DNA of 64,000 nucleotides from Sphaerotilus mobilis (GTDB lineage Bacteria > Pseudomonadota > Gammaproteobacteria > Burkholderiales > Burkholderiaceae_C): contig NZ_SGWV01000007.1 in NCBI RefSeq assembly GCF_004216565.1, forward strand, positions 682,001 to 746,000, given 5' to 3'. Shown in pieces: positions 43,345 to 54,276 of the stretch. The notes beneath the pieces are model-generated. The model was not told the origin of the DNA. It did not search any database and saw nothing but the letters and a program-made list of their open reading frames with translations. Each line of letters opens with the position of its first letter. Within the stretch, counting starts at the first letter, position 1. The translations under genes and the position numbers were made by a program.

Positions 43345-44094
43345 TCAGGCACCGTCGCCATTGAGCTGGTCTGCCAGCTTCTGGCCCGCCGCAAAGTCCA
43401 GGTCGCCGGTGTAGATCGCGCGGCCGCAGATCACGCCTTCGACGCCTTCGCTCTCGACGCCGCAGAGCGCGCGGATGTCGGCCAGGTTGGACAGGCCGCC
43501 CGAGGCGATCACCGGGATGGACAGCGCCTGCGCCAGCTTGACGGTCGCCTCGATGTTGATGCCGGTGAGCATGCCGTCGCGGCCGATGTCGGTGTAGATC
43601 ACGCCTTCGACGCCGTAGTCCTCGAACTTGCGCGCCAGGTCGACGACCTCGTGGCCGGTCAGCTTGGACCAGCCGTCGGTGGCGACCTTGCCGTCCTTGG
43701 CATCGAGGCCCACGATGATGTGGCCGCCAAAGGCCGTGCAGGCATCGCGCAGGAAGCCGGGGTTCTTGACCGCAGCCGTGCCGATGATGATGTAGCTCAG
43801 GCCGTCGTCGAGGTAGCGCTCGATGGTGTCGAGGTCGCGGATGCCACCGCCCAGCTGCACGGGGATCTCGTCGCCGACTTCGGCCAGGATGGCCTTGATC
43901 GCGCCTTCGTTGACGGGCTTGCCGGCAAACGCGCCGTTGAGGTCGACCAGGTGCAGACGCCGCGCGCCGGCATCAACCCAGCGGCGCGCCATGGCAGCCG
44001 GGTCCTCGCCGAAGGTGGTGGAGTCGTTCATGTCGCCTTGCTTCAGGCGCACGCACTTGCCGTCTTTGAGGTCGATGGCCGGGATCAGCAGCAT
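43345..44094 (-). CDS. hisA: ProFAR isomerase HisA
   Basis: 249-aa barrel that isomerises the ProFAR aminoaldose to the ketose. '[21 protein letters not shown]' with catalytic Asp, '[14 protein letters not shown]' and '[12 protein letters not shown]'. 135 nt separate it from hisH; nothing else is seen in that gap. Confidence 0.97.
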   Translation of the reverse strand: MLLIPAIDLKDGKCVRLKQGDMNDSTTFGEDPAAMARRWVDAGARRLHLVDLNGAFAGKPVNEGAIKAILAEVGDEIPVQLGGGIRDLDTIERYLDDGLSYIIIGTAAVKNPGFLRDACTAFGGHIIVGLDAKDGKVATDGWSKLTGHEVVDLARKFEDYGVEGVIYTDIGRDGMLTGINIEATVKLAQALSIPVIASGGLSNLADIRALCGVESEGVEGVICGRAIYTGDLDFAAGQKLADQLNGDGA

Positions 44095-44229
44095 GATGGC
44101 TGTGGGTCAGTCAGGAGAGGTCAAAAGGATGGCACCCAGCATCACCATGGCGCGCGAGGCGCTGGTGCGGGACACCGACGAGGGGGGACATCGAGCGCAG
44201 GACCGGGCGGGTGGTCCCATCGGCAGGTT

Positions 44230-44931
44230 TCACGGCTTCCAGCTGAGGAAGTTGCGATAAAGGGCCAGACCTTGGTCGGCGCTTTTCTCGGGGTGGAACT
44301 GGGTGGCAAAAATATTATCCCGTGCCACTGCGCTGGTAAAGCGCTCGCCATATTCGGTTTCACCCGCGCTGTGTGCGGCATCGACCGGGGCGGCAAAGAA
44401 ACTGTGCACGAAATAGAACCAGGCGCCGTCGGGCACCCCCGCCCAGACCGGGTGCGTGCGCGCCTGCATGACGCGGTTCCAGCCCATCTGCGGCACCTTG
44501 TAGCGGCTGCCGTCGGCCTGGATGCGGCCCGCAAGCTGGAAGCGCTTGACGCGTCCGGCGATCAGGCCCAGGCCGGGCGTGTCCTGCTCTTCGGAATGGT
44601 CCAGCAGCATCTGCATGCCCACGCACACGCCCATCAGCGGCTTGCTGGCAGCGGCTTCGAGCACGGCCTCCTGCAGACCTGAGTCGTGCAGTTCGCGCAT
44701 GCAGTCGCGCATGGCGCCCTGGCCGGGCAGCACGACCCGTTCGGCGGCGCGCACATCGTCCGGGTGGCGCGTGACGATCACCTCCAGCCCCGAGTCCTGC
44801 GCGACATGCATGACCGCCTGCGAGACGCTGCGCAGGTTGCCCATGCCGTAATCCACCACGGCAACTGTTCGTCGAGCCCCTCGCCGAACGGGTACGTTCG
44901 TGGATCCCCCCAGCGAACGCTCGCCCGACAT
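44230..44931 (-). CDS. hisH: Imidazole glycerol phosphate synthase glutaminase subunit HisH
   Basis: Class I glutamine amidotransferase that feeds ammonia to HisF. 233 aa from the ATG at 44931, which overlaps the hisB stop (ATGA). Catalytic Cys in '[13 protein letters not shown]', His/Glu in '[14 protein letters not shown]'. The first ~20 residues ([20 protein letters not shown]) extend the usual start ('[14 protein letters not shown]'). Confidence 0.96.
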   Translation of the reverse strand: MSGERSLGGSTNVPVRRGARRTVAVVDYGMGNLRSVSQAVMHVAQDSGLEVIVTRHPDDVRAAERVVLPGQGAMRDCMRELHDSGLQEAVLEAAASKPLMGVCVGMQMLLDHSEEQDTPGLGLIAGRVKRFQLAGRIQADGSRYKVPQMGWNRVMQARTHPVWAGVPDGAWFYFVHSFFAAPVDAAHSAGETEYGERFTSAVARDNIFATQFHPEKSADQGLALYRNFLSWKP

Positions 44932-45557
44932 CACAGGCTCCCCTTGGTCGACGGGATCACGCCGGCGCTGCGCGGGTCGGGCGTCAGCGCCATGCGCAGC
45001 GCGCGGCCGAAGGCCTTGAAGATGGTCTCGCACTGGTGGTGCGCGTTCTTGCCCTTGAGGTTGTCGATGTGCAGGCTGACCAGCGCGTGGTTGACGAAGC
45101 CCTGGAAGAACTCGTAGACCAGTTGCGTGTCGAGCTGGCCGATCGAGCCGGCGGTGAAATGCACGTCCATCTCAAGCCCGGGACGGCCGGAGAAGTCGAC
45201 CACCACGCGCGACAGCGCCTCGTCCAGCGGCACATAGCTGTGGCCGTAGCGGGTGATGCCCTTCTTGTCGCCGACCGCCTTCGCGACGGCCATGCCCAGC
45301 GTGATGCCCACGTCTTCGACCGTGTGGTGGCCGTCGATGTGCAGGTCGCCGTCGGCCTGGATGTCGAGGTCGATCAGGCCGTGGCGCGCGATCTGGTCGA
45401 GCATGTGGTCGAAGAAGCCGATGCCGGTGGCCAGCTTGGACACGCCGCTGCCATCGAGGTTGATGCGCGCGGTGATGCGTGTCTCGTTGGTGTGGCGGCT
45501 GATCTCGGCGATGCGTGCGACGGCGTCGACGGGGGCGGGGCTGGCGGAGGTGCTCAC
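44931..45557 (-). CDS. hisB: Imidazoleglycerol-phosphate dehydratase HisB
   Basis: Monofunctional dehydratase, 208 aa from the GTG at 45557 ([14 protein letters not shown]). Metal-binding His clusters '[13 protein letters not shown]', '[11 protein letters not shown]', '[14 protein letters not shown]' and '[17 protein letters not shown]'. No phosphatase domain is fused. The start is inferred from family length. Confidence 0.95.
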   Translation of the reverse strand: MSTSASPAPVDAVARIAEISRHTNETRITARINLDGSGVSKLATGIGFFDHMLDQIARHGLIDLDIQADGDLHIDGHHTVEDVGITLGMAVAKAVGDKKGITRYGHSYVPLDEALSRVVVDFSGRPGLEMDVHFTAGSIGQLDTQLVYEFFQGFVNHALVSLHIDNLKGKNAHHQCETIFKAFGRALRMALTPDPRSAGVIPSTKGSL

Positions 45558-45622
45558 GGCAGGTCTCTCGGCAAGGGGAACAGTGGGAACGGAGGGAACG
45601 AAGGGAAAGCGGCGCGGCAGGT

Positions 45623-46717
45623 TCAGCGCGACGACCGCAACGCATCGATCATCTGGCGATTCTCGTCGGCGGTGCCCACCGTCAGGCGCAGGCAGTTGGC
45701 CAGCAGCGGGTGCAGACCGGCGACGTTCTTGATCAGCACGCCCGCGGCCTTGAGGGCGGCGAAGGTGGCGGCACTGTCGGCCACGCGGATCAGGATCATG
45801 TTGGCCTCGCTGGGCCAGACCCGCCGCACGCCCGGCATCGCCGCCAGCGCGGCCAGCAGGCGCTGGCGCTCGTCGCGGATCGCGGCGGCCTGGGCGGCAT
45901 AGACGTCGGCATGGTCGAGCGCAAACAGCGCCGCCTCGGCATTGAGCACGCTGACGTTGTAGGGCGGGCGGACCTTGTCCAGCTCGCCGATCAACGCGGC
46001 CGGGCCGCACAGATAGCCCAGCCGGATGCCGGCCAGACCGAACTTGCTGAGCGTGCGCATCACCAGCACATGGTCGTGTGCGCCGGCCCGGCCGAGCCAG
46101 CTGCGCGCGGCAAAGGGCTGGTAGGCCTCGTCGATGACGACCAGGCCGTCCTGCGCCGCGACCGCATCGACGATGCGCGTGATCGTGGCGTCGTCGAACA
46201 GGTTGGCCGTCGGGTTGTTCGGATAGGCGATGTAGGTGATCGCCGGGCGGTGTTCGGCGATGGCCGCGAGCATCGCCTCGGCGTCCAGCTCGAAGTCCGG
46301 CGTCAGCGGCACACCCACGAAGCGCAGGCCCTGCAGCTGCGCCGACATCGCATACATGACGAAGCCCGGCAGCGGCGCCAGCACGCTCGCGCCGGGCCGG
46401 TCACAGGCCAGCGCCAGCAGCGAGATCAGCTCGTCCGAGCCATTGCCCAGCATCAGCGACCAGCCCTCGGGCAGGCCGGCGTGAGCGGCCAGCGCAGCCT
46501 TGAGCGTGTCGATGCGCTCGCCCGGGTAGCGGTTGATCGCCACCGCGCCCAGGCGCCGGCCCAGCTCGGCCTGCAGCTCGGGCGACAGGGTGTGCGGGTT
46601 CTCCATCGCATCGAGCTTGACCAGCCCGGCGGCACCTTGAACCACGTAGGCATGCATGTCCTGCACATCCTGGCGCAGCGTGCGGCCCAGGCGGGTCGGC
46701 AAGGAAGCGTTCGACAT
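45623..46717 (-). CDS. hisC: Histidinol-phosphate aminotransferase HisC
   Basis: PLP-dependent aminotransferase, 364 aa from the ATG at 46717. PLP-binding Lys in '[18 protein letters not shown]', with 'GNGSDELI', '[10 protein letters not shown]' and '[11 protein letters not shown]' preceding it. 65 nt upstream of hisB, 23 nt after hisD. Confidence 0.96.
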   Translation of the reverse strand: MSNASLPTRLGRTLRQDVQDMHAYVVQGAAGLVKLDAMENPHTLSPELQAELGRRLGAVAINRYPGERIDTLKAALAAHAGLPEGWSLMLGNGSDELISLLALACDRPGASVLAPLPGFVMYAMSAQLQGLRFVGVPLTPDFELDAEAMLAAIAEHRPAITYIAYPNNPTANLFDDATITRIVDAVAAQDGLVVIDEAYQPFAARSWLGRAGAHDHVLVMRTLSKFGLAGIRLGYLCGPAALIGELDKVRPPYNVSVLNAEAALFALDHADVYAAQAAAIRDERQRLLAALAAMPGVRRVWPSEANMILIRVADSAATFAALKAAGVLIKNVAGLHPLLANCLRLTVGTADENRQMIDALRSSR

Positions 46718-46740
46718 GGCGCCGGCTCCTTCTCGTCCGG

Positions 46741-48054
46741 TCAACGCTGGAGGCGGAACTCGGCCGCCTGCGCATGTGCCTGCAGGCCTTCGCCGTAGGC
46801 CAGCTCGGCCGCGATCGGGCCCAGCTGCTGGGCGCCGGCTTGGCTGACCTCGATCAGGCTGCTGCGCTTCTGGAAGTCGTAGACGCCCAGCGGCGAGGAG
46901 AAGCGCGCGGTGCCGGAGGTCGGCAGCACATGGTTCGGTCCGGCGCAGTAGTCGCCCAGGCTTTCGCTGGTGTAGGCGCCCAGGAAGATCGCCCCGGCGT
47001 GGCGCAGCAGCGGCTCCCAGCGGTGCGGGTCGGCCGAGCTGACCTCGAGGTGCTCGGGCGCGATGCGGTTGCTGATCTCGCACGCCTCTTCCATCGAACG
47101 CGTGTGGATCAGCGCGCCGCGCCCTTCCAGCGACGCGCGAATCACCTGGCGGCGCGGCATGGCGTCGATCAGGCGGTCCATCGCGGCATGCACCGCGTCG
47201 AGGTAGGCGACATCCGGGCACAGCAGGATGCTCTGCGCCAGCTCGTCGTGTTCGGCCTGGCTGAACAGGTCCATCGCGACCCAGTCCGGCGGCGTCGTGC
47301 CGTCGGCCAGCACCAGGATCTCGCTCGGGCCGGCAATCATGTCGATGCCGACCTGGCCGAACACGCGCCGCTTGGCGCTCGCCACATAGGCATTGCCCGG
47401 GCCGGTGATCTTGTCCACGCGCGGGATGCGATCGGTGCCATAGGCCAGCGCAGCGATCGCCTGCGCGCCACCGATCGTGAAGGCCCGGCTGACGCCGGCC
47501 ACATAGGCGGCCGCCAGCACCAGCGGGTTGCGCTCGCCACCCGGCGTGGGCACGACCATGATGATCTCGCCGACACCGGCCACATGGGCGGGCAGCGCGT
47601 TCATCAGCACGCTCGACGGATAGGCCGCCTTGCCGCCCGGCACATAGATGCCGACACGGTCCAGCGGCGTGACCTTCTGGCCCAGCAGCGTGCCGTCCTC
47701 GTCGTGGTAGCGCCAGCTCAGCCCGCAGGCCTGCAGCTGGCGTTCGTGGTAGCTGCGCACCCGCCGGGCGGCGGTCTCCAGCGCATGGCGCTGGGCCGGC
47801 GTGATGGCGTCGAAGGCGGCCTTCAGCTCGTCGCGGGTCAGCTCCAGCGCGGCCATGTCGGCCACGTCGAGGCGATCAAAGCGGGCCGTGTTGGCCAGCA
47901 CCGCTGCGTCGCCGCGTGCCTTCACATCGGCCAGGATGTCGGCCACGCGGGTCTCGATCTCGGCATCGGTCTCGGCCGACCAGTGCAGCACGCGCTGGAA
48001 GTCGGCTTCGAACGTGGCGGACGAGGTGTCGAGGTGACGAACAGCGATGGACAT
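46741..48054 (-). CDS. hisD: Histidinol dehydrogenase HisD
   Basis: Zinc enzyme for the last two oxidations to histidine, 437 aa from the ATG at 48054 ([15 protein letters not shown]). '[20 protein letters not shown]', '[14 protein letters not shown]', '[14 protein letters not shown]' and '[10 protein letters not shown]' are family signatures, with the zinc ligands Gln/His in the last two. Confidence 0.97.
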   Translation of the reverse strand: MSIAVRHLDTSSATFEADFQRVLHWSAETDAEIETRVADILADVKARGDAAVLANTARFDRLDVADMAALELTRDELKAAFDAITPAQRHALETAARRVRSYHERQLQACGLSWRYHDEDGTLLGQKVTPLDRVGIYVPGGKAAYPSSVLMNALPAHVAGVGEIIMVVPTPGGERNPLVLAAAYVAGVSRAFTIGGAQAIAALAYGTDRIPRVDKITGPGNAYVASAKRRVFGQVGIDMIAGPSEILVLADGTTPPDWVAMDLFSQAEHDELAQSILLCPDVAYLDAVHAAMDRLIDAMPRRQVIRASLEGRGALIHTRSMEEACEISNRIAPEHLEVSSADPHRWEPLLRHAGAIFLGAYTSESLGDYCAGPNHVLPTSGTARFSSPLGVYDFQKRSSLIEVSQAGAQQLGPIAAELAYGEGLQAHAQAAEFRLQR

Positions 48055-48085
48055 GTCGGCTTCGAAGGTCGGATCGTTGGGAGGA

Positions 48086-48775
48086 TCAGCCGCGCGCCGC
48101 AACCGCCGCCGCGAAGGCGTCGATCATCGGGCGCAGGCGATCGCGCTTGAGCTTGAGGGCGGCCTGGTTGACGACCAGGCGCGAGGAGATTTCCAGGAAG
48201 GGTTCGACCTCGCGCAGCCGGTTGGCCTTGAGCGTGCTGCCGGTCGAGACCAGGTCCACGATGGCATCGGCCAGACCCGTCAGCGGCGCCAGCTCCATCG
48301 AGCCGTAGAGCTTGATCAGGTCGACGTGCACGCCCTTGTCGGCGAAGTGGCGGCGGGCGATCTCGGTGTACTTGGTGGCCACGCGGATGCGCGAGCCCTG
48401 GCGCACGGCGCTGTCGTAGTCGAAGTCGTCGCGCGTGGCCACGCTCATGCGGCAGCGCGCGATCTTCAGGTCCAGCGGCTGGAACAGGCCCTCGCCGCCG
48501 TGTTCGAGCAGCACGTCCTTGCCGGCCACACCCAGATCGGCACCGCCGTGCTGGACATAGGTCGGCACATCCGTGGCGCGCACCAGCACGACGCGCACGT
48601 CCGGCCGGTTGGTCGCCAGGATCAGCTTGCGGCTCTTGTCCGGGTCCTCGGTGACCTCGATGCCGGCGGCGGCCAGCAGCGGCAGGGTCTCCTCGAAGAT
48701 GCGGCCCTTGGACAGGGCCAGCGTGATGGTGTCGTTCATCTCGTTCACGTCGCTCACGTCGCTCATCGCGCTCAC
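48086..48775 (-). CDS. hisG: ATP phosphoribosyltransferase HisG (short form)
   Basis: First enzyme of histidine synthesis. Short-type HisG (about 215 aa core), which lacks the regulatory ACT-like domain and in other bacteria needs HisZ; hisZ is not in the window. '[16 protein letters not shown]', '[12 protein letters not shown]' and '[14 protein letters not shown]' are clear. Three possible starts: GTG 48775 (overlaps the murA stop, GTGA), ATG 48766, ATG 48739 ([15 protein letters not shown]). The extra residues of the longest form are an 'SDVSDVNE' low-complexity stretch, so 48739 may be the real start. Confidence 0.95.
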   Translation of the reverse strand: MSAMSDVSDVNEMNDTITLALSKGRIFEETLPLLAAAGIEVTEDPDKSRKLILATNRPDVRVVLVRATDVPTYVQHGGADLGVAGKDVLLEHGGEGLFQPLDLKIARCRMSVATRDDFDYDSAVRQGSRIRVATKYTEIARRHFADKGVHVDLIKLYGSMELAPLTGLADAIVDLVSTGSTLKANRLREVEPFLEISSRLVVNQAALKLKRDRLRPMIDAFAAAVAARG

Positions 48776-50037
48776 CGGGTTCTTTCGATGTCGGCACCGA
48801 TGCCGCGCAGCTTCTCTTCCATCCGGTCGTAGCCGCGGTCGAGGTGGTAGATGCGGTCGACGCAGGTCTCGCCCTCGGCCACCAGGCCGGCGATGACCAG
48901 GCTGGCCGAGGCGCGCAGGTCGGTCGCCATGACGGTCGCGCCAGACAGGCGCTCGATGCCTTCGACGATCGCCGTGTGGCCGTCCACCGCGATGTGCGCG
49001 CCCAGCCGAACCAGCTCGTTGACGTGCATGAAGCGGTTCTCGAAGATCGTCTCGGTCACCCGCGACGTGCCTTGCGCGATGCAGTTCAGCGCCATGAACT
49101 GCGCCTGCATGTCGGTCGGGAAGGCCGGGTACTCGCTGGTGCGCAGGCTGATGCCCTTGGGCCGGCCGCTGGCGCGCACGCGGATCCAGTCCGGGCCAGC
49201 GTCGATCTGCACGCCGGCCTCGCGCAGCTTGTCGAGCACCACGTCGAGGTGATCGGCACGCGTGCGGCGCAGCGTCACATCACCGCCGGCGGCGGCCACC
49301 GCGCACAGGAAGGTGCCGGTCTCGATGCGGTCGGCAATGATCTCGTGCGGCCGCACCGGCGCGTGCAGGCGGTCAACGCCCTGGATGCGGATGCGGTGCG
49401 TGCCCTGCCCTTCGATGCGCGCGCCCATCGCCACCAGCAGGTCGGCCAAGTCGGTGACCTCAGGCTCCTGCGCGGCGTTCTCCAGCACCGTCTCGCCATC
49501 GGCCAGCGTGGCGGCCATCAGCAGGTTCTCGGTGCCGGTCACGGTGACCATGTCGGTGGTGATGCGCGCGCCCTTCAGGCGTTCGGCGCGGGCGACGATG
49601 TAGCCGTGTTCGACGACGATCTGCGCGCCCATGGCCTGCAGGCCCTTAATGTGCTGGTCGACCGGCCGCGAGCCGATCGCACAACCGCCCGGCAACGACA
49701 CCCGCGCCTCGCCAAAACGCGCCAGCAGCGGGCCCAGCACGAGGATGGACGCCCGCATGGTCTTGACCAGGTCGTAGGGCGCCTCGCGGGTCACGATCTC
49801 GCTCGCGTCGAGCACGACCTGATCGGGCAAAGCCTCGCTGCGATCGGCCTTCACGCCCAGGTGGCGCAGCACCTTCAGCGTCGTCGAGACGTCCTGCAGA
49901 CGCGGCACGTTGGCCAGCGTCATCGCCTCCGGGCAGAGCAGCGCGGCACAGAGTTCGGGCAGGGCGGCGTTCTTGGCGCCGGAGATGGTGACCTCACCCT
50001 GCAGGGTGCGGCCACCGCGGATCACGAGCTTGTCCAT
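48772..50037 (-). CDS. murA: UDP-N-acetylglucosamine 1-carboxyvinyltransferase MurA
   Basis: First committed step of peptidoglycan synthesis, 421 aa. N-terminal '[20 protein letters not shown]' then '[14 protein letters not shown]'; the catalytic Cys that fosfomycin alkylates is in '[20 protein letters not shown]'. Directly upstream of hisG, as in many betaproteobacteria. Confidence 0.97.
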   Translation of the reverse strand: MDKLVIRGGRTLQGEVTISGAKNAALPELCAALLCPEAMTLANVPRLQDVSTTLKVLRHLGVKADRSEALPDQVVLDASEIVTREAPYDLVKTMRASILVLGPLLARFGEARVSLPGGCAIGSRPVDQHIKGLQAMGAQIVVEHGYIVARAERLKGARITTDMVTVTGTENLLMAATLADGETVLENAAQEPEVTDLADLLVAMGARIEGQGTHRIRIQGVDRLHAPVRPHEIIADRIETGTFLCAVAAAGGDVTLRRTRADHLDVVLDKLREAGVQIDAGPDWIRVRASGRPKGISLRTSEYPAFPTDMQAQFMALNCIAQGTSRVTETIFENRFMHVNELVRLGAHIAVDGHTAIVEGIERLSGATVMATDLRASASLVIAGLVAEGETCVDRIYHLDRGYDRMEEKLRGIGADIERTR

Positions 50038-50195
50038 GGGCGTGCGGTGCGTGAGGCGTCAGCGGGATCGGGCGTCAACGGCAGGCCGTGGCAGAAGGCG
50101 CGGCAGACCGAGACAACAGGATCGGCGGGTTCGACGTTGGGAAGTGGAAGACCGGCGCAGCAGCAGTCACAAGGACGCCGCGCTGCCGGGCCGGA

Positions 50196-50456
50196 TCAGC
50201 CTTGGGGCGTCGACGCGGCGACGGCCCATTCGGCCGGCGTGAGCGTCTTCATCGACAGCGCGTGGATCTCCTCGCGCATGCGCTCGCCCAGCACCGCGTA
50301 GACAGCCTGATGGCGGCGGATGCGGCTCAGGCCCTCGAACTGCGTCGAGACGATGGTGGCGAAGAAATGTCGGCCGTCGCCCTCGACCTGCAAGTGCTCG
50401 CAGGACATGCCGGCGGCAATGAGGGACTGGACGTGCTGGGGTGTCGGATCGGCCAT
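50196..50456 (-). CDS. BolA/IbaG-family protein
   Basis: 86 aa BolA-fold protein, partner of monothiol glutaredoxins in iron-sulfur trafficking in related systems. 'GDGRHFFATIVSTQFEGLSRIRRHQAVYAVLGERM' contains the conserved His and the F-x-G-x4-R-H-Q motif. It lies between murA (158-nt gap, nothing else seen) and the ABC permease. The short, acidic version near murA is usually called IbaG. Confidence 0.92.
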   Translation of the reverse strand: MADPTPQHVQSLIAAGMSCEHLQVEGDGRHFFATIVSTQFEGLSRIRRHQAVYAVLGERMREEIHALSMKTLTPAEWAVAASTPQG

Positions 50457-50529
50457 GGTGGGAAATTGTACCGGCCGCTCCGCGCGCCTCGGCCGCGAAG
50501 GGCCGGGCGCGATCGACTTCGCCCAGGCC

Positions 50530-51315
50530 TCAATGCCTCAACTTATAGCCACTTGCCAGCAGCCGCAGACAGATGGTCGAGACGATCGCCAGGCTGCCGC
50601 CGACCACCGCCAGGCTGAGCCAGGGAGAGACATCGCTGACGCCGAAGAAGCCGTGGCGGAAGCCGTCGATCATGTAGAAGAACGGGTTCAGGTGGCTGGC
50701 CGCCTGCCAGAAGGCCGGCAGGCTGTGGATCGAATAGAAGACGCCGGCCAGGAAGGTCATCGGCATGACGATGAAGTTCTGGAAGGCCGCCATCTGATCG
50801 AACTTCTCGGCCCACAGACCGGCGATCAGGCCCAGCGTGCCCATCAGCGCGGCGCCCAGGATCGCGAAGACCAGCGCCCAAAGCGGCTGCGCCAGACCGG
50901 GCGGCGCGAACCAGACCGTCACCAGCAACACACCCGCGCCCACCGCCAGGCCACGCACGACCGAGGCACCGACATAAGCCACGAACCACGCCCAGTGGCT
51001 CAGCGGCGTCACCAGCAGGAACACCAGGTTGCCGGTGATCTTGCTCTGGATGAGGCTGGACGAGCTGTTGGCGAAGGCGTTCTGCAACACGCTCATCATC
51101 ACCAGGCCGGGGATCAGGAAGCTGCTGTAGCCGACCTGCTCATAGACCTGCACATGGTCCTCCAGCACATGGCCGAAGATCAGCAGATAGAGCATGGCCG
51201 TCAGGACCGGCGCTGCCACGGTCTGGAAGCTGACCTTCCAGAAGCGCAGCACCTCCTTGTAGAACAGCGTGCGGGCACCGGACAGCAGGTGGGTGGGGCT
51301 CACGGGGTCCTTCAT
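50530..51315 (-). CDS. yadH: ABC-2 type transporter permease (YadH-like)
   Basis: 261-aa inner-membrane permease with six hydrophobic segments and the ABC-2 signature region 'FMTFLAGVFYSIHSLPAFWQ'-like 'MPMTFLAGVFYSIHSLPAFW'. The ATG overlaps the stop of the ATPase gene (ATGA). Together they form an exporter of the YadG-YadH type. In many betaproteobacteria this pair leads into the mla lipid-transport genes; those are not next to it here. Confidence 0.9.
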   Translation of the reverse strand: MKDPVSPTHLLSGARTLFYKEVLRFWKVSFQTVAAPVLTAMLYLLIFGHVLEDHVQVYEQVGYSSFLIPGLVMMSVLQNAFANSSSSLIQSKITGNLVFLLVTPLSHWAWFVAYVGASVVRGLAVGAGVLLVTVWFAPPGLAQPLWALVFAILGAALMGTLGLIAGLWAEKFDQMAAFQNFIVMPMTFLAGVFYSIHSLPAFWQAASHLNPFFYMIDGFRHGFFGVSDVSPWLSLAVVGGSLAIVSTICLRLLASGYKLRH

Positions 51316-52253
51316 GCGGCCTCCTCGGCGATCGTCGGTCGTGTCGATCCTGCCCCTTGCATGATCTCCAGGAAGACATCCTCCAGGTCGGCCCGGCCAA
51401 TCTCCAGGTCCTCGACCTTGATGCCGGCCGCACGCAGCCGCGCCAGCACGGCCTCGACCGCCGCCGCATCGGCCGCCTTGACCTGGGCGATGCGACCGGT
51501 CACACGGGCCTGCGCGGCCAGATCGGGCGGCAGGACGTCATCGGTCTTGAAGCGCAGCATCGTGCTGGCGGTGCCGGCCAGCAGGTTGCTGGTGCGGTCC
51601 AGCGCGACCACCCGGCCCTGCTTGAGCATGGCGATGCGCCCGCACAGGGCTTCGGCCTCTTCGAGGTAGTGGGTGGTCAGCAAGACGGTGTGGCCCTCGC
51701 GGTTCAGGCGGGCGATGAAGCCCCACAGCGTCTGGCGCAGTTCAACGTCGACACCGGCGGTCGGCTCGTCCAGCACGATCACCGGCGGGCGGTGTACCAG
51801 CGCCTGGGCGACCAGCACCCGGCGCTTCATGCCGCCCGAGAGCTGGCGCATGTTGGCGCCGGCCTTGTCGGCCAGACCGAGGCCGTCGAGCAGCTCGTCG
51901 ATCCACGCGTCGTTGCCGCGCACGCCGAAGTAGCCGCTCTGGATGCGCAGGGTCTCGCGCACGCTGAAGAAGGGATCGAAGACCAGTTCCTGCGGCACGA
52001 TGCCGAGCGACTTGCGCGCGGCGGCGTAGTCCTCGACCACGTCATGCCCATGCACGGTGACCCGCCCGGAGGTGGCGCGGGCCAGCCCGGCCAGGATGGA
52101 TATCAGCGTCGTCTTGCCCGCGCCGTTGGGTCCGAGCAGGCCGAAGAACTCGCCTGGATGGATGTCGAAGGAGACATCGGACAGCGCGTTCAACGCGCCG
52201 CGCGGGGTCTGGAAGGTCTTACCGACCTGCTGGAAGGAAATCGCCGGGTTCAT
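51312..52253 (-). CDS. yadG: ABC transporter ATP-binding protein (YadG-like)
   Basis: 313 aa from the ATG at 52253. Walker A 'GLLGPNGAGKTTLISIL', Q-loop 'GIVPQELVFDPFF', ABC signature 'LSGGMKRRVLVAQAL', Walker B 'VIVLDEPTAGVD', switch His in 'LLTTHYLEEAE'. A C-terminal ~80-residue extension is usual for this subfamily. Pairs with the downstream permease. Substrate unknown. Confidence 0.92.
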   Translation of the reverse strand: MNPAISFQQVGKTFQTPRGALNALSDVSFDIHPGEFFGLLGPNGAGKTTLISILAGLARATSGRVTVHGHDVVEDYAAARKSLGIVPQELVFDPFFSVRETLRIQSGYFGVRGNDAWIDELLDGLGLADKAGANMRQLSGGMKRRVLVAQALVHRPPVIVLDEPTAGVDVELRQTLWGFIARLNREGHTVLLTTHYLEEAEALCGRIAMLKQGRVVALDRTSNLLAGTASTMLRFKTDDVLPPDLAAQARVTGRIAQVKAADAAAVEAVLARLRAAGIKVEDLEIGRADLEDVFLEIMQGAGSTRPTIAEEAA

Positions 52254-52390
52254 CGGCGGGCGATTGTAGGCAGGCCCCATGGCACTGCTGCCTGATGGTC
52301 AGACCGCGCCTGGAACGACGTAAACCCCCGGTCTGGCCGCACCGACCCGGTGCTAGATTGCCCCACGATCCGCCCGCCCACCGCCTTGCG

Positions 52391-53128
52391 ATGACCTCCC
52401 GCCCGACCCGCACCGACCCGATGCCGCTCGATGGCGAGACCCGCGGCGAGCGCAAGCCGCCACGCCGCACGGCCGAGCGCATCCTCGACCACAGCCTGGC
52501 GCTGTTCAACCGCTACGGCGAGCCCAACGTGTCGACCACGGTGATCGCCGCCGAACTGCGCATCAGCCCCGGCAACCTCTACTACCACTACCCCGCCAAG
52601 GAAGAGCTGGTCAACGCCCTGGTCGAACGCTACGAACTGGCGCTCGACGCCACCCTGGCCGAGGCCGGCGACCACGACGACGCCATCGGCGCCTGGCGCC
52701 TGGTCCCTGCCCTGCTGCGCCTCGCCTGGGACTACCGCTTCATCTTCCGCGACCTGAACGACCTGCTGACCCGCAACCGCCAGCTCGAAACGCACTGCCA
52801 AGCCGCCCTGGCACGCCAGACCACCGCGATCCGCGCCCGCGTCGCCGCCCTGTGCCACCTCGACGGCCAGCCCCTGGACGCGCCCGGCGCCGACGCCCTG
52901 GCCACGTCCATCGTCGTCCTGCTGACCTACTGGCTGAGCTACGAATACGTGCGCGCCCCGCGTCAGGCCCTCGAACCCGACAACGCCGACGCCGCGATCT
53001 CACGCGGCACAGTGCAGGCGATGGCGCTGTTGTGGCCGTATTTGCGGGTGGAGCATCGGGAGATGCTTAAGGGCGCGGCCGCCGTCGCCCAGCCCGCCCA
53101 GCCCGCTCAGCCCTTCACATCACGCTGA
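52391..53128 (+). CDS. TetR-family transcriptional regulator
   Basis: 245 aa from the ATG at 52391 (MTSRPTRTDP). After a ~20-residue basic lead, the TetR helix-turn-helix 'RILDHSLALFNRYGEPNVST' to 'ISPGNLYYHYPAKEELV' is clear; the C-terminal helical domain would bind a ligand. 'GNLYYHYPAKEEL' puts it in a subgroup often found near lipid or PHB metabolism genes. Divergent from the ABC transporter with about 137 nt between, so it may control it. Its 3' end overlaps the converging gene by 22 nt. C-terminal 'AQPAQPAQP' is repetitive. Confidence 0.9.
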   Translation: MTSRPTRTDPMPLDGETRGERKPPRRTAERILDHSLALFNRYGEPNVSTTVIAAELRISPGNLYYHYPAKEELVNALVERYELALDATLAEAGDHDDAIGAWRLVPALLRLAWDYRFIFRDLNDLLTRNRQLETHCQAALARQTTAIRARVAALCHLDGQPLDAPGADALATSIVVLLTYWLSYEYVRAPRQALEPDNADAAISRGTVQAMALLWPYLRVEHREMLKGAAAVAQPAQPAQPFTSR

Positions 53129-53547
53129 AAGATCGCCTTCGTGTCCTCGTAGCCAATCGGCGTCGAGGTGTGCTCGTGCACGATGCGCAGCACATGGCTC
53201 TTGGACTTCATGGCCCAGGACATCCGGTTCTGCATCGACCGCAGCTCCACGCCCTCGGCCGACACGGCGGCGTAGCGCACGAAGGCGCTGACCGAAGCGA
53301 AGTCCTCGTCGCCGACGATCTTCACGCCGTCGAACGTCACCCGCACGGTCTCGCTGCCCAGCGAGGCAAACCAGCCCTCCACCGCCACCCGCCACGCCGC
53401 CGCCCCTTCGTAGGACCAGATGCCCCAGGTGTCGAACACCCGCGCGTCCTTGTCGTAGAGGTGCATGAAGGTCTCGACGTTCTTGGCCAGAACGGCCGAC
53501 TTGTAGGTGTCGAGGGCGCGGAGGATCTGCTTTTCAGGGTCGGCCAT
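53107..53547 (-). CDS. NTF2/SnoaL-like domain protein
   Basis: 146 aa from the ATG at 53547 (MADPEKQILRALDTYKSAVL). Cone-shaped alpha+beta fold pattern of the SnoaL/DUF4440 type: helical start, 'FMHLYDKDARVFDTWGIWSY' then four strands ending 'WAMKSKSHVLRIVHEHTSTPI'. Such proteins are small-ligand binders or isomerases; the substrate here is unknown. Confidence 0.8.
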   Translation of the reverse strand: MADPEKQILRALDTYKSAVLAKNVETFMHLYDKDARVFDTWGIWSYEGAAAWRVAVEGWFASLGSETVRVTFDGVKIVGDEDFASVSAFVRYAAVSAEGVELRSMQNRMSWAMKSKSHVLRIVHEHTSTPIGYEDTKAIFQRDVKG

Positions 53548-53656
53548 GGTGGGTGCTCGGGTTGGGGTGGGGTTATCGGGAAAGACCGAGCACATCGAGC
53601 CGCCCGGGGGCAAGCCCTGTTGCGCCACAGGCTGGTCAGGGTTCCCCGACCAGCGA

Positions 53657-54142
53657 TCACGCGACGCTGCTTCGCGGGCGAATCGGGATGTAGGCCTCGA
53701 CCAGCGACGACGGCGACGTGGGATCGAATTTCTCGTTGTATCGCTCGAAGATCGGCGACGCGGCCTGCACATAGTCCGATGCCGGCAACCAGGTTTCAAA
53801 GATGTAGCCGAAGGCGGACCCCACGTCGGCCAGCGGGAACTCGAAGACCGCGTACGGCCCGCCGGGAATCTCTTCAGACGTCATCCCCTCGGGCAGTGGG
53901 AGCTTGGCGTGCGCGACCGAGACTGCGGCCAGATAGCTCAATCCGCCAGGTTCTCCAGACAGCATCTCCATGACGCCGTAGCTGACCTCCGGTTCCAGAA
54001 TGGCATCAATCTCTTCAATCCGGCTCACAAATCGTGGCCAGAGCTGCGGGATTTCCGGCGACATGGGCTTCGTGATGATCTTCATGCCGGTGACCTGCAG
54101 CGGGGCACGATCGACAAACCTGGGTTCCATCAGAATCTCCAT
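53657..54142 (-). CDS. GyrI-like/AraC effector-binding domain protein
   Basis: 161 aa starting MEILMEPRFVDRAPLQVTGM (ATG 54142; 54130 is an alternative). One stand-alone GyrI-like small-molecule-binding domain: 'VSYGVMEML', 'YLAAVSVAHAKLPLPEGMTS', 'GGPYAVFEFPLADVGSAFGY' and 'EAYIPIRP' at the end. No DNA-binding domain is attached. Ligand unknown. Confidence 0.82.
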   Translation of the reverse strand: MEILMEPRFVDRAPLQVTGMKIITKPMSPEIPQLWPRFVSRIEEIDAILEPEVSYGVMEMLSGEPGGLSYLAAVSVAHAKLPLPEGMTSEEIPGGPYAVFEFPLADVGSAFGYIFETWLPASDYVQAASPIFERYNEKFDPTSPSSLVEAYIPIRPRSSVA

Positions 54143-54276
54143 GACGTGTGGGGGTTGAGGCCGGCCGGGCCGACCCGAAAATGTCACGACGCCGGATGGC
54201 GCCGCCTGGACGACCGATGGCACGTGAACGGAACCCGGTCGAATCGGCCTGATTGAATCCTTGGCGCCGTCGCCCG

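Noticed and set aside
48730-48775. Short tandem-like repeat encoding SDVSDVNE at the hisG start
   Set aside because: Probably untranslated leader or a low-complexity tail ahead of the ATG at 48739; too short to call a functional repeat.
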